A DNA stretch of 56,638 bases, taken from assembly GCA_964415245.1 (NCBI GenBank), contig CAYQAJ010000002.1:1-56638 (forward strand), written 5' to 3'. Position numbers and translations under genes: made by a program. Below the pieces are notes generated by a model. The model did no database searches. It saw only the letters and a list, made by a program, of their open reading frames with translations, and was not told the origin of the DNA. This DNA comes from CAYQAJ01 sp964415245. Its GTDB lineage: Bacteria; Planctomycetota; Planctomycetia; Pirellulales; Pirellulaceae. The stretch's first letter is position 1; each line of letters opens with the position of its first letter. Shown here in pieces: positions 1 to 8,437 of this stretch.

Positions 1-1669
1 GCTCGACTCCGCCCCCCAGCGCGGCGACGGTCATCGTCTCGCCGCCGTCGTACACGGCCTTGTCGGTCCGCACCAGAAAATCGCCGCCGACCTTGCCGCA
101 CGCAAGCTGCGCGTGGGCGCGGCCGATGAGCCCCGCGGAGTCGGTGGCTTTGACCGTCATGCCGAGCCGTTCGCCATCGGGCGTCACTTCGAACGACGCC
201 ACGCCCAAGTCGCTGGTTTCAATCTCCTCGGTGATGCCGTGCACGACCAGTCGCGCCTTCGCGGGCCGCCCGTCGACGTAGCTGGCAAAGACGTAGATTG
301 TGTTGGCCTGGCCCTTGAGCAGAGTGGACGACTCGGGAATGATCTCGACCCGAATCGGCTCGGTCGCCACCACGCGCGACGTTCCGGTCGAATACTCTTG
401 CCCGGCCGTATCGGTCACCGTGGCCACGAGCGAGAACCGGGCATTGCCGCCGTCCTGCGGTCGGCCCAGAAGCTGGGGCGGCAGGCGGAAGTTGAACTTG
501 GTTTTGCCCTCGGCGTCGGTCACGGCATCGATCGGCGGAACGTTCCAGTTGTCGAGCCCCACGGGGCGGACCTCGATACGCACGTTGCCCTCGACCACCG
601 GCTTGCCGAAGAAGTAGTCGCAGTTCAGCGTGCCCGACACTTCGTCGGACGGCTGGTAGAACGGCTTGTCGAGCTCGATCGCCACCTTGAACTTGGGGAG
701 CACGTACTTCTCGACCTGCACCGTGCGCGTGCTCGTGGTGTCGCCGGCCGTGCACTCGATTTCGTACGCCCCTTCGAGGATTTCGCTCGCCAGCGGGCAA
801 TCGGCCGACGTAATGCCGAAGCGGCTCGTTACGTCGCGCTGCTTGAAAATCACGTTCCCCTTGGCGTCGCGGATCAGAAACACGACTTCCTCGCCCGCCA
901 CCGGTTTCAGGTCGGGACGCCGCAGCGCGAGCGCTCGCAAGCGAATCGTCTGCCCGGGCTGATACAGCGGCTTGTCGCTGGTGACCATCAGCTTCCACGA
1001 CCGCTTGAGCTCGATCGGCTTGATGAGCACGTCCGGGGTCATGCCCGATCGGGCCGTGACCACGAGCTGGTAGTCGCCGTCGGGCCAATCGGAGGGCATG
1101 TCGAACCGTGGCGTGCCGCCGCCTTCGGAATCGGTGGTGAATTGGGCCAGCGTTACGCCCGCCTTGAGCGGGTTCGACACCGCGCCCTCCAACGGATCGT
1201 GCAGGCGAATCTCGACCGGCACGTTGGGAACCGGTCGGCCCGTGCGATGGTCGACGACCGAAATCCGTAGCGATGTGCCCGCCCCTGCAATCAACTCCCG
1301 CTGCCCCAGCACGCGCAGTTCGAGCCGCGTCGGGCGCAGGGTGTAGTAGTAGGCGTGCAGCGCGCCGATCACCAGCACGGCCGCCGCCGCGGTGGCCAGC
1401 ACCGTGCGAGTGAGAATCTTCCAGTTTCGGTCGCGTCGTGAGTCGGACATGGCGATGTTCTCCACGGTTTGTTTGACGAGCCGCTCGGGCGCTTCGACCG
1501 GTGGCAGGGCTTCGAGCGCCTTATGTCGCTTTTCCGCCTCGTCGAGCGCCGCGCGGCAGATGGCGCACTTGTCGCAGTGCTCGCGCAAGGCTTCGGCGTC
1601 GGCCTTGGAGAGCAGGTCGTGCAAGTAGTCGTCGACGTAATCGAGAACGTGCTGGTCGGGACGAAGCAT
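1..1669 (-). CDS. Membrane anti-sigma-like zinc finger fused to alpha-2-macroglobulin domains (partial)
   Basis: The frame is open from an ATG at 1669 to the window edge, giving 556 residues with the C-terminus missing. Residues 31-38 read HCDKCAIC, the H-x3-C-x2-C signature of zf-HC2 (anti-sigma zinc finger) proteins. One membrane helix follows at about residues 86-108 (ending ALHAYYY). The rest is extracytoplasmic and resembles the MG2/MG3 macroglobulin domains of alpha-2-macroglobulin: 'SDKPLYQPGQTIRLRAL', then 'YVLPKFKVAIELDKPFYQPS'. In known systems the zinc finger holds an ECF sigma factor at the membrane, and A2M domains act in the envelope as protease traps. The sigma factor gene lies just upstream, so I infer a sigma/anti-sigma pair in which the sensor part is an A2M-like module. 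The bait and thioester regions, if present, lie outside the window. A macroglobulin with a vestigial zinc finger is the alternative. Confidence 0.85.
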   Translation of the reverse strand, partial: MLRPDQHVLDYVDDYLHDLLSKADAEALREHCDKCAICRAALDEAEKRHKALEALPPVEAPERLVKQTVENIAMSDSRRDRNWKILTRTVLATAAAAVLVIGALHAYYYTLRPTRLELRVLGQRELIAGAGTSLRISVVDHRTGRPVPNVPVEIRLHDPLEGAVSNPLKAGVTLAQFTTDSEGGGTPRFDMPSDWPDGDYQLVVTARSGMTPDVLIKPIELKRSWKLMVTSDKPLYQPGQTIRLRALALRRPDLKPVAGEEVVFLIRDAKGNVIFKQRDVTSRFGITSADCPLASEILEGAYEIECTAGDTTSTRTVQVEKYVLPKFKVAIELDKPFYQPSDEVSGTLNCDYFFGKPVVEGNVRIEVRPVGLDNWNVPPIDAVTDAEGKTKFNFRLPPQLLGRPQDGGNARFSLVATVTDTAGQEYSTGTSRVVATEPIRVEIIPESSTLLKGQANTIYVFASYVDGRPAKARLVVHGITEEIETSDLGVASFEVTPDGERLGMTVKATDSAGLIGRAHAQLACGKVGGDFLVRTDKAVYDGGETMTVAALGGGVE

Positions 1670-1740
1670 GATCTAATCGCCGTATTGTGGGGTTGCCTAC
1701 TGCTCGGCACGAAAGCGTGAACTCAAATGGCCCGCGTGGG

Positions 1741-1999
1741 CAAAATGACCAATGACCAAATCCAAATGACCAATGACGGAGGGCTATGGACCTCGCGCGA
1801 GCGACCATCGACCAAATGACCGACGGCAAACGACTGATTGACCAAACACCACGACCAAAGCTTGCGTCGGATCATTGGTCATTGGGATTTGGCAATTGGT
1901 GCTTGCCCGCGCCAGCGGGTCCATTGGTCGTTTGGATTTGGTCATTGGTCATTTCTGTCCGCAGTTGGTCATTTGGATTTGGTCATTGGTCATTTCGCG
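1741..1999. repeat. Family A (TTGGTCAT-type) repeat cluster with long inverted arms
   Basis: This fills most of the 313-nt gap between the sigma factor and the anti-sigma-like gene. The left arm (1741-1777) and the right arm (about 1965-1995) are reverse complements over roughly 31 nt; both are built from TTGGTCAT and TTGGATTT units. Further partial copies lie at 1803-1862, 1872-1904 and 1920-1957. The right arm runs into the 3' end of the sigma factor gene. Related copies lie at 8371-8437 and 44050-44136. Confidence 0.85.
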
Positions 2000-2564
2000 T
2001 CGCCATTCGTGGTTCCAAAAACTTCCTCATGCCGGTGAGCGCATGGTGCATGTTCGATCGCACGGTCGACTCGCGGCATCCCAGGGCTTCGGCGATTGTT
2101 GCGTACGGCAGTCCGTTCCACACCCGCAGCACGACGACGGACCGCTGTTGGGGCGGCAATTGCGCCACGGCCGACGCGACGAGCGTGGCCGTTTCAGTGT
2201 CGATGGCCGCTTCCAACGGGCCGGGGTTGTTCGATCGCGCCGCCACGGCCGCTTCATGCGACGACTCGCCCTGTGTCAGCACCGGCACGCGGCTCTTGCG
2301 AAACGCCGCCCGGCACTGGTTGGTGGCGATGGCAAACAGCCATGAGCGAAATGCGCGGGGAAAGCGGTACTGCCGCCGCTTGACCCACACGGCCAAAAAA
2401 ACCTCCTGGAATAGCTCCTCGCTGCGGTGCCGGTCGCCCGTCATTCGCTCGATGTACGTCAAGAGCCCGCTGGCGTAGCGGCGCACCAGGGGCGCCAGGT
2501 ACTCGCGCTTTCCCAGCGCCACCTGTCCCATCAGCCATTCGTCCGGCTCGTGGCCTTTGGTCAT
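1983..2564 (-). CDS. ECF-type RNA polymerase sigma factor
   Basis: A 193-residue sigma-70 family protein with only regions 2 and 4, as in ECF sigma factors. Region 2 (about residues 20-92) includes 'EELFQEVFLAVW' and 'FRSWLFAIATNQCR'. Region 4 (about 125-185) has 'LPPQQRSVVVLRVWNGL' followed by a helix-turn-helix, 'TIAEALGCRESTVRSNMHHA'. It should direct RNA polymerase to a small regulon, probably under control of the zinc-finger protein encoded next downstream. The last residues (ATRNDQ and stop) are encoded by the family A repeat, so the C-terminal tip was probably created or replaced when the repeat arrived. Start ATG at 2564. Confidence 0.93.
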   Translation of the reverse strand: MTKGHEPDEWLMGQVALGKREYLAPLVRRYASGLLTYIERMTGDRHRSEELFQEVFLAVWVKRRQYRFPRAFRSWLFAIATNQCRAAFRKSRVPVLTQGESSHEAAVAARSNNPGPLEAAIDTETATLVASAVAQLPPQQRSVVVLRVWNGLPYATIAEALGCRESTVRSNMHHALTGMRKFLEPRMATRNDQ

Positions 2565-2925
2565 CCCGAATCCCCGCCGGCAATCGTCGCCGGAAGCTGT
2601 CAGCGGTCAGCCGTCAGCTATCAGCCGTCAGCCGAACACCCAGAGCCACCAGCCGCAGCCGATGCCTGTTCGCCGAAAGCTGCAAGCCGACAGCTACCCA
2701 CCTATATGCGCCGACCGGCCCATTCGTTGAAACGATTCTTCGATTAGGACAGAAAAGACGCTCGCTGTCATTCCGGCGAATGCGGGCAGGCGGTTGTCCG
2801 GTGCTCAGCTTTCGGCTGTCCGCCAGTAGCTTTTCGTTTCCCGCATGCAGCAGGCAATCGGCGATCGGGTGCTACAGGCGGCCGACGAAAACCTGACGGC
2901 CGATAGCTGAGAGCTGACAGCTTCC
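2565..2925. repeat. Intergenic region with family B (CAGC/TCAG) repeats
   Basis: No gene seen. Family B quasi-repeats (units such as AGCTGTCAGC and CAGCCGTCAG) occupy 2593-2633, 2671-2700, 2805-2820 and 2895-2922. The last group begins about 3 nt after the stop codon of the ABC permease. The region must also hold the promoter of the sigma factor gene, which I cannot locate. Confidence 0.7.
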
Positions 2926-3888
2926 TTACAGCGGCGCCGGCAGATCGCGGCGGGAGAAGATGAGGGCGGCGACGATAAAGGCTGCGCAGCCCAGCGAGAT
3001 GAGGATCAGGTCGTAGCCGAGCGGGCCCAGATCGGTGAACTGCCCTTCGGCATTGCGCAGGACGAAGCTCCACGCGCTTTCGGGATGCCGCACGGCGAGG
3101 GTCACGAACGAGGCCGGCTCGTATGCCCGGAACCACGTACAGCGCAGCAGCCAGCTCCACGAGTCCGACGCCTTTCCCACGATTTTCATCACGAACTGCA
3201 CCACGAACAGCCCCACCGCAAGGCCGATCGTGCGCCAGCGATAGCGGTCGGCCGAAGAGAGCAGCGTCGCCAGCCCCGCCAGGAAAAACCCCAGCGCGAA
3301 CAGGTTGACCGCGGCCGGTAGAAAGTCGTTGCCGGCGACCAACTCCGACATGGGCGTGCGGACGGTCTCGGGCTCGGCGCTCGAAAGCGGCAGCTCGAAT
3401 CCCATCGGCAGCTTGATGGAGGGCGGGGCGATCTCTTCCTTCACCGTGGTCATGGCGATGCCCGTGCAAGTGCCGGCCCATGCAGCCGCGGCCAACAGCG
3501 CCACGCCCGTCACCGTGACCACGATGTGCGACGCGAGGAGCTTCAACCGGCTGACGGGCTGGGCCAGCAGCATTTCCAAGGTGCCGCGGCCCAGCTCGCC
3601 GCTGACGCAGTCGGAGCCGCGCGAGATGGCCCAGATGGTCATGCACACGAACACTACCGGCTCGGTGTAGGCGACGGCGATGCGGCCCGCGTAGGTGAAG
3701 AGCTGGTCGAACGGCACGGGCATGAGACGTTCGTACTCGCGGAATTGTTCGAGCACGGTCTGGAAACGGCTCATCGAGAAGCGGCCGACCAGCCACACGT
3801 ACAGCCAGCAAAACGCGAACAGCGCGGCGGCACACGCCAGGAACAACAGGCGCGATTCGGCGATGTTTTTCTTGAGCAGGGCACGCAT
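2926..3888 (-). CDS. ABC-2 type transporter permease
   Basis: A 320-residue polytopic protein with six predicted membrane segments: near residues 13-35 (LFLACAAALFAFCWLYVWLV), about 75-95, 125-150, 195-220, 235-255 and 290-312. The motif 'SGELGRGTLEMLLAQPVSR' between TM2 and TM3 is typical of ABC-2 permeases. The ATPase gene lies just upstream on the same strand (187 nt), so the two probably form one exporter; the substrate is unknown. Start ATG at 3888. Family E and B repeats separate it from the ATPase gene, and family B repeats follow its stop. Confidence 0.9.
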   Translation of the reverse strand: MRALLKKNIAESRLLFLACAAALFAFCWLYVWLVGRFSMSRFQTVLEQFREYERLMPVPFDQLFTYAGRIAVAYTEPVVFVCMTIWAISRGSDCVSGELGRGTLEMLLAQPVSRLKLLASHIVVTVTGVALLAAAAWAGTCTGIAMTTVKEEIAPPSIKLPMGFELPLSSAEPETVRTPMSELVAGNDFLPAAVNLFALGFFLAGLATLLSSADRYRWRTIGLAVGLFVVQFVMKIVGKASDSWSWLLRCTWFRAYEPASFVTLAVRHPESAWSFVLRNAEGQFTDLGPLGYDLILISLGCAAFIVAALIFSRRDLPAPL

Positions 3889-3900
3889 GGGATTGGGCGA

Positions 3901-4070
3901 AGCTGTCAGCGATCAGCTTTCAGCCGTTAGCCGGACAGGGGACTGGTCGATTGTTGGAGGCGGGTTTTCAGTTTTCGGTGTTCAGTTTTCAGTTAAGGAA
4001 CGTGGAAATGGGACGATAGGGACGTCATGGACGGTACGCAACTGACAACTGACCACGGACCACTGACAAA
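3901..4070. repeat. Family B and family E intergenic repeats
   Basis: Family B at 3901-3932. Family E (ACTGACA / TTTTCAGTT units) at 3963-3996 and 4037-4070. On the minus strand the family E block starts about 5 nt after the ATPase stop codon. The whole gap between ATPase and permease is repeat sequence; no other element is seen. Confidence 0.7.
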
Positions 4071-4075
4071 CAGCG

Positions 4076-4963
4076 TTACTCTGCTCCACCGCTCTCGCGA
4101 TGGTATCGGTCGTACACGGCGCGCAGGCCGACGGGTTCAATCGATAGCTCTTCGACCGGGAGCGTGGCCAGCCAGCCCAGGATCGGCGTGAGCGCGGCGG
4201 GCGTTTCGATGGTGACGCTGCCGTTCGTGGAGCTGGTGACGGAGAGCTGCCCGTCGAAGCGTTCGGGAACGGCGGGCATCGCCTCGCGGAGATGCATGCG
4301 GATGCGGTGTTGGTGGCGGAGCTCGGCCATGACCTGCGTGTGTACGGGGCGGCCGTCGCGGAGGATGACCACGCGGTCGCAGGCCTCCTCGACTTCGGAG
4401 AGCACGTGCGACGAGAAGATGACCGTGCGGCCGTCGCGACGGGCCTCGGCCACCAGGTCGAGCACCGTGTGGCGGACCGTGGGGTCGAGGTTCGAGGTCG
4501 GCTCGTCGAGCACGAGGATCGGCGTGGAGGCCGAGAGGGCGGAAGCGAGCGCGAGCTTCTGCCGCATGCCGGTCGACATGAACGCGACGCGGCGGCTGAG
4601 GTCGAGGTCGAGCCGCTCGGCGAGCTTACGAGCCAGGCGCACGTCCCCCTTGGGGCGGACATTGGCGAAGAAGGCCAGCACGTCGCGGCCGCGCATCTGG
4701 CGGAAGAGCCGCGCCTCGCCCGGAAGGTAAGTCACCTGGCCGCGAACCTGCACGCTCTGGCGATAGCAGTCGAGACCGGCGATGCGAGCGGTGCCCGACG
4801 TGGGGCGAAGGTAGCCCAGCAGCAGGCGGAGCAGCGTCGTCTTGCCGGCGCCGTTGGGGCCCAACAGGCCGAACACCTCGCCCTGGTGAACGCCGAGCGT
4901 GCAGCGGTCGAGGGCCGTGAGTCGGCCGTACCGCTTCGTGAGATCGTGGGTTTCGACCAACAC
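4076..4963 (-). CDS. ABC transporter ATP-binding protein
   Basis: A 295-residue ABC ATPase. The Walker A is GPNGAGKTT (about residues 36-44), the signature is the variant 'FMSTGMRQKLALA', and the Walker B is 'ILVLDEPTSNLDP' followed by the H-loop 'IFSSHVLSE'. The arrangement is that of the CcmA/DrrA group of ATPases for ABC-2 exporters, with about 80 extra C-terminal residues of that group. Start is GTG at 4963, only 6 nt after the stop of the preceding DUF1549 gene, so the two may be cotranscribed. The permease partner follows downstream. Confidence 0.93.
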   Translation of the reverse strand: MLVETHDLTKRYGRLTALDRCTLGVHQGEVFGLLGPNGAGKTTLLRLLLGYLRPTSGTARIAGLDCYRQSVQVRGQVTYLPGEARLFRQMRGRDVLAFFANVRPKGDVRLARKLAERLDLDLSRRVAFMSTGMRQKLALASALSASTPILVLDEPTSNLDPTVRHTVLDLVAEARRDGRTVIFSSHVLSEVEEACDRVVILRDGRPVHTQVMAELRHQHRIRMHLREAMPAVPERFDGQLSVTSSTNGSVTIETPAALTPILGWLATLPVEELSIEPVGLRAVYDRYHRESGGAE

Positions 4964-4969
4964 GGCCGT

Positions 4970-7900
4970 TCAGCGGTTAAAAAGGAACGCGGCGTTGTTG
5001 ATCAGAGCCCACGCCAAATCTTGCACGCCGATCAGCCGTGGATTGTTCATCTGCTCGGTGCTGCGTTGGACGGCGGCGGTCAGCCGGGCCAGCTCCAAGT
5101 CGAGCGACCGATAGTGGGCCGACAGCGTGTCCTTTTGTTCCTGAGTGCGCTGGTCGGCGGGAACGGCGACGATCGCGGCAATCGCCTCGGGGAGCGAGGC
5201 GATCCGCACGGGCCGCGGCGCGGTTGTAGCCGACAGACGGAATCGGCCCAGCGTATGCGTATTGTCGGGATACTTATGAACGAACTCGAACACCAGCGTG
5301 GTTCCGCCCTCGGCGCCCACGTCGGCGGCCGTTTCGAAGATGGCCACGTGCCGCACGCCAAAAGCTGGCGCGATGGCCCAACCGGTTTCCTCGTTGCCGT
5401 CGATGGCTCCGGTTACGTTCCAGCTTTGCTGGTTGAAGTCGGCGGTGGGGCTCTGTAGAGCGACGGGCGCGGGGGGCGTGTCGGGCGATGCAGCCGCCGC
5501 AACGCGCAGCTCGCTCAGCACAAAGTTGCCGTTGACCGCGCGGCCGGGGCCGCCTTCGGCCAGCGATTCGTCGGGTAGCGCTTCGAGCCGAATCGCCGTG
5601 ATGCCCACGAGGTCGGTGCCAGCGGTAAGCGTGTAAACGTCCTCGCCGTTGGCGCCGGTTACAAGAATCGACTGGTCGTCCTTCACGGCGAACTCGGCCC
5701 CCACCTGCGACTTCATCTCTTTGGGCACGAGCGTGGTCCAGGCGACTTCGCCGCCGAGCGACTTCTCCCACTGGGCCTGCCGCTGGGGCAACGATTTCTC
5801 ATATTCGGCCAGTGCCGCCACGAGCTTCTCGTGATCCTCGCCAGCAGCATAAATCGCCTCAATGGCGAGCCCTGTTTCCTCCGCGGTGGGATGCCGGCCG
5901 ATGAACCGCAGGAAGACCTCGTCGACCACTTTGGTGTCGTCAGGCTCTTGGGCGACGAGCCTGGTCAATTCGCTCTCGGGGCTGCTGATCGCTTCCGCCA
6001 CCGTGGGCCCATTGATCAGCTTCATGATCGGCCCCAGCACCAGGGTGTCGGAGCGCTCACACTCGCACGCGCTCTCGCGCACGGGTCGGCCCAGGTCTTC
6101 CAAAAAGGGGACGCTCACGCCCACGTCGGGAAGCTCCGCCGCGCGGAAGCCGGTCGGTACGCCGGGGATTCGCGAGGGAGCGCCGGTCGCCAGGTGGATG
6201 GCGTCGTACAGCACTTCGGCGGGAAGCCGGCGAGGCAGCGCGTGCGAGTAATTGATCTGGTCGTCCGCGTTCCAGCGGTTCGTGCGGAAGCTGGCCTGGT
6301 ACACGCGCGATTTGCAGATCGTGCGCATCATGTGCTGCACGTCGAAGTCGTGCTCGATGAAGTCGGCCGCCAGCGCGTCGAGCAGCTCGGGGTTGGTGGG
6401 CGGGTTGCCGGCCCGCACGTCGTCGATGGGTTCGATGATTCCCACGCCGAACAGGTAGCCCCACAGTCGGTTCACGTAGGTGCGTGCGAAGTACGGGTTC
6501 TCGCGCGAGGTGAGCCAGCGGGCAAGCTGTTCGCGCCGCGAACCTTCTGCCGGGGGCATGTCGCCGTGTTGGAAGGGGAAGGCGGGAGCGGCAACCTCGC
6601 CCGTGCGGTCGTGAGTCACTTCGCCGCTGCCGGTGTCGTACACCACTTCGACCAAAGGCACGGCCCCCTCGACGGCCGAGCCGCCGATCTTCTGCTCGGC
6701 GAAGGCGGGGTCTTCCTTGCGGCCGACCTGCGCGAAGTAGGCAGACAGGTGGAAATACTGGTCCTGGGTCCACCGCTCGAAGGGATGGTCGTGGCACTTG
6801 TTGCAGTTGAAGCGCACCGCCAGGAACAGGTGCGTGGTGTTCTCCATCGCTTCGGCGGGATCGCGGTGGGTCTTGTAGTAGGCGGCCGGCGGGTTCTCGA
6901 GGTTCGAGCCGGTGGCTGTGACGACTTCGTACGCCATTTTGTCGTAGGGCTTGTTGGTGGCGACGCTGTCCTTGATCCAGTTGCGCAGAGCGACAGCCCC
7001 CTCCTCGCCCAGGAACTTGCGGTTCACCTCCAGCAAATCGGCCCATTTGTTGGTCCAGTGCTCGACATATTCGCGACTGCCGACAAGCTGGTCGACCAGC
7101 TCATCGCGCTTCTGGCGCGTGGGGCGGTCGTCGGCGAGAAAGGCGCGTACCTGCTCGGCCGTAGGGGGAAGTCCGGTCAGGTCGAGGTAGACGCGGCGGA
7201 GAAACTCTTCGTCGGTGCACAGCTCGCTGGGGAGGACCTTGACGCGCTGGAGCTTGTTGTACACCAGCTCGTCGATGTAGCTCCAGGCCGGCGGCTGCTC
7301 CCAGGCGAAGCCGCTGCGGTCGCCCATTACGGTGAGCGTGGTGGCCGCGTAGTTGCCCTCGAAGCGGACCAACACCGGCGCTTCGCCCCGGCGGAGCGTG
7401 GTTACCAGGCCATGTTCGCCCGCCTCGATAATCTCAATGTCGCCGCTCTCGACGAACGCTTCGTGCGTGACATCGCGTACCGAGCCGTCGGTGTAGGTCG
7501 CTAAGACCTGTATCTGCTGCGTCATGCCCGGCAGCGGCACAATCGGATTCTTGGGCCACACGTCAATCGCTGCCACACGAGGGGTTTCGGGATCGAACTT
7601 GACGCCGTCGGCAATCCAACTGCGGAGAATGTCGTACTCGCGAGCGCCCACCTGCGTTCGCACTCCGCCCACGTGCGGGATGCTGCCGCTCGCTTTGAGC
7701 AGCATTAGGCTCTGGTCGGGGGCCGAGCGATTGAAGCGGCGGGCAGCCGCGTCGTCGGTGAAGGCCCGATGGTCGAACAGCGGATCGTAACCGCGCAACG
7801 ATAGCTTGAACCCATTCTTGCCTTTCGCCGAACCATGGCACGTGCCCGCGTTGCAGCCGAGGCGGGAAAAGAGTGGCTGCACGTCGCGGACGTAGCTAAC

Positions 7901-8290
7901 GGTGTAATGATCGCCGGTGCCCGACACTTGCACGTGGGCCGTCGTCGAATGCTCACCGTAGGTGGCGACAATCTGCGCGTCGCCGTCGGCGAGGGGGCGC
8001 ACGAGCCCGGTCGGGCTCACACTGGCGCAGTCGGCGCCCATGGCGAATTGGGCCATGCGGGTGAGGTCGACCTGCTCGCCGCTCTCCAGACGCCCCATCA
8101 CGACAAGCTGTGCCTGATCGAAGCGATGCTTAAGGGCAATCTGCTCGGGGTGCGCCTCGAGGGCGACCACCTTGATTCCCTCGGGAAGCGACTCGGCGGC
8201 GAGGCCGGTTCGCGCGCTTGCGGCCAACAAGGCGGCGATTGCCAGGGCCCCCATCCAACCGACGATGCGTAAGGACGATCGTGCTGTCAT
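4970..8290 (-). CDS. Large secreted DUF1549/DUF1553 cytochrome-domain protein
   Basis: About 1106 residues from the ATG at 8290 (an in-frame TTG lies 24 nt upstream). Order: signal peptide (GALAIAALLAASARTGLAA), an Ig-like/BIG2-like segment (about 40-125), a planctomycete cytochrome segment with CNAGTCHG (about 146-153), then a second BIG2-like part, DUF1549 with 'FNCNKCHDHPFERW' and DUF1553 with 'YVNRLWGYLFGVGI'. A late segment resembles a carbohydrate-binding or discoidin-like sandwich (TGAIDGNEETGWAI). The family is abundant and mostly uncharacterised in planctomycetes, and is thought to be extracytoplasmic and haem-binding. The first haem-like site is C-x4-C-H, not C-x2-C-H; the DUF1549 site is canonical. 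The ABC ATPase follows 6 nt downstream. Confidence 0.9.
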   Translation of the reverse strand: MTARSSLRIVGWMGALAIAALLAASARTGLAAESLPEGIKVVALEAHPEQIALKHRFDQAQLVVMGRLESGEQVDLTRMAQFAMGADCASVSPTGLVRPLADGDAQIVATYGEHSTTAHVQVSGTGDHYTVSYVRDVQPLFSRLGCNAGTCHGSAKGKNGFKLSLRGYDPLFDHRAFTDDAAARRFNRSAPDQSLMLLKASGSIPHVGGVRTQVGAREYDILRSWIADGVKFDPETPRVAAIDVWPKNPIVPLPGMTQQIQVLATYTDGSVRDVTHEAFVESGDIEIIEAGEHGLVTTLRRGEAPVLVRFEGNYAATTLTVMGDRSGFAWEQPPAWSYIDELVYNKLQRVKVLPSELCTDEEFLRRVYLDLTGLPPTAEQVRAFLADDRPTRQKRDELVDQLVGSREYVEHWTNKWADLLEVNRKFLGEEGAVALRNWIKDSVATNKPYDKMAYEVVTATGSNLENPPAAYYKTHRDPAEAMENTTHLFLAVRFNCNKCHDHPFERWTQDQYFHLSAYFAQVGRKEDPAFAEQKIGGSAVEGAVPLVEVVYDTGSGEVTHDRTGEVAAPAFPFQHGDMPPAEGSRREQLARWLTSRENPYFARTYVNRLWGYLFGVGIIEPIDDVRAGNPPTNPELLDALAADFIEHDFDVQHMMRTICKSRVYQASFRTNRWNADDQINYSHALPRRLPAEVLYDAIHLATGAPSRIPGVPTGFRAAELPDVGVSVPFLEDLGRPVRESACECERSDTLVLGPIMKLINGPTVAEAISSPESELTRLVAQEPDDTKVVDEVFLRFIGRHPTAEETGLAIEAIYAAGEDHEKLVAALAEYEKSLPQRQAQWEKSLGGEVAWTTLVPKEMKSQVGAEFAVKDDQSILVTGANGEDVYTLTAGTDLVGITAIRLEALPDESLAEGGPGRAVNGNFVLSELRVAAAASPDTPPAPVALQSPTADFNQQSWNVTGAIDGNEETGWAIAPAFGVRHVAIFETAADVGAEGGTTLVFEFVHKYPDNTHTLGRFRLSATTAPRPVRIASLPEAIAAIVAVPADQRTQEQKDTLSAHYRSLDLELARLTAAVQRSTEQMNNPRLIGVQDLAWALINNAAFLFNR

Positions 8291-8370
8291 GGCTTTCGAT
8301 CCCGTATTCTTCAAGGACTGCCTGTTAATGAAGCTTCACGCCGACATGTGGCCGTGCCGTTACCGTCACT

Positions 8371-8437
8371 GACCAATCTCGCAATGACCAATCATGAGAA
8401 ACTTCATTGGTCATTGGGATTTGGTCATTGGTTATTG
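8371..8437. repeat. Family A repeat element, inverted-arm form
   Basis: Left arm CAATGACCAAT (8382-8392) and right arm ATTGGTCATTG (8405-8415) are perfect 11-nt inverted repeats. A second right-hand unit follows (GGATTTGGTCATTGG). The TAA stop of the WD40 gene (8432-8434) lies at the edge of the right arm. The same layout recurs at 44050-44136. Confidence 0.8.

Noticed and set aside
113..1270. Long open frame on the plus strand (385 codons) antisense to the zinc-finger/A2M gene
   Set aside because: Composition is Arg/His/Gly-rich as in a shadow frame of a high-GC gene; the minus-strand frame has clear zinc-finger and A2M motifs.
5831..7504. Plus-strand open frame of 557 codons antisense to the DUF1549 gene
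   Set aside because: No domain pattern; the minus strand holds a well-defined family protein across the whole region.
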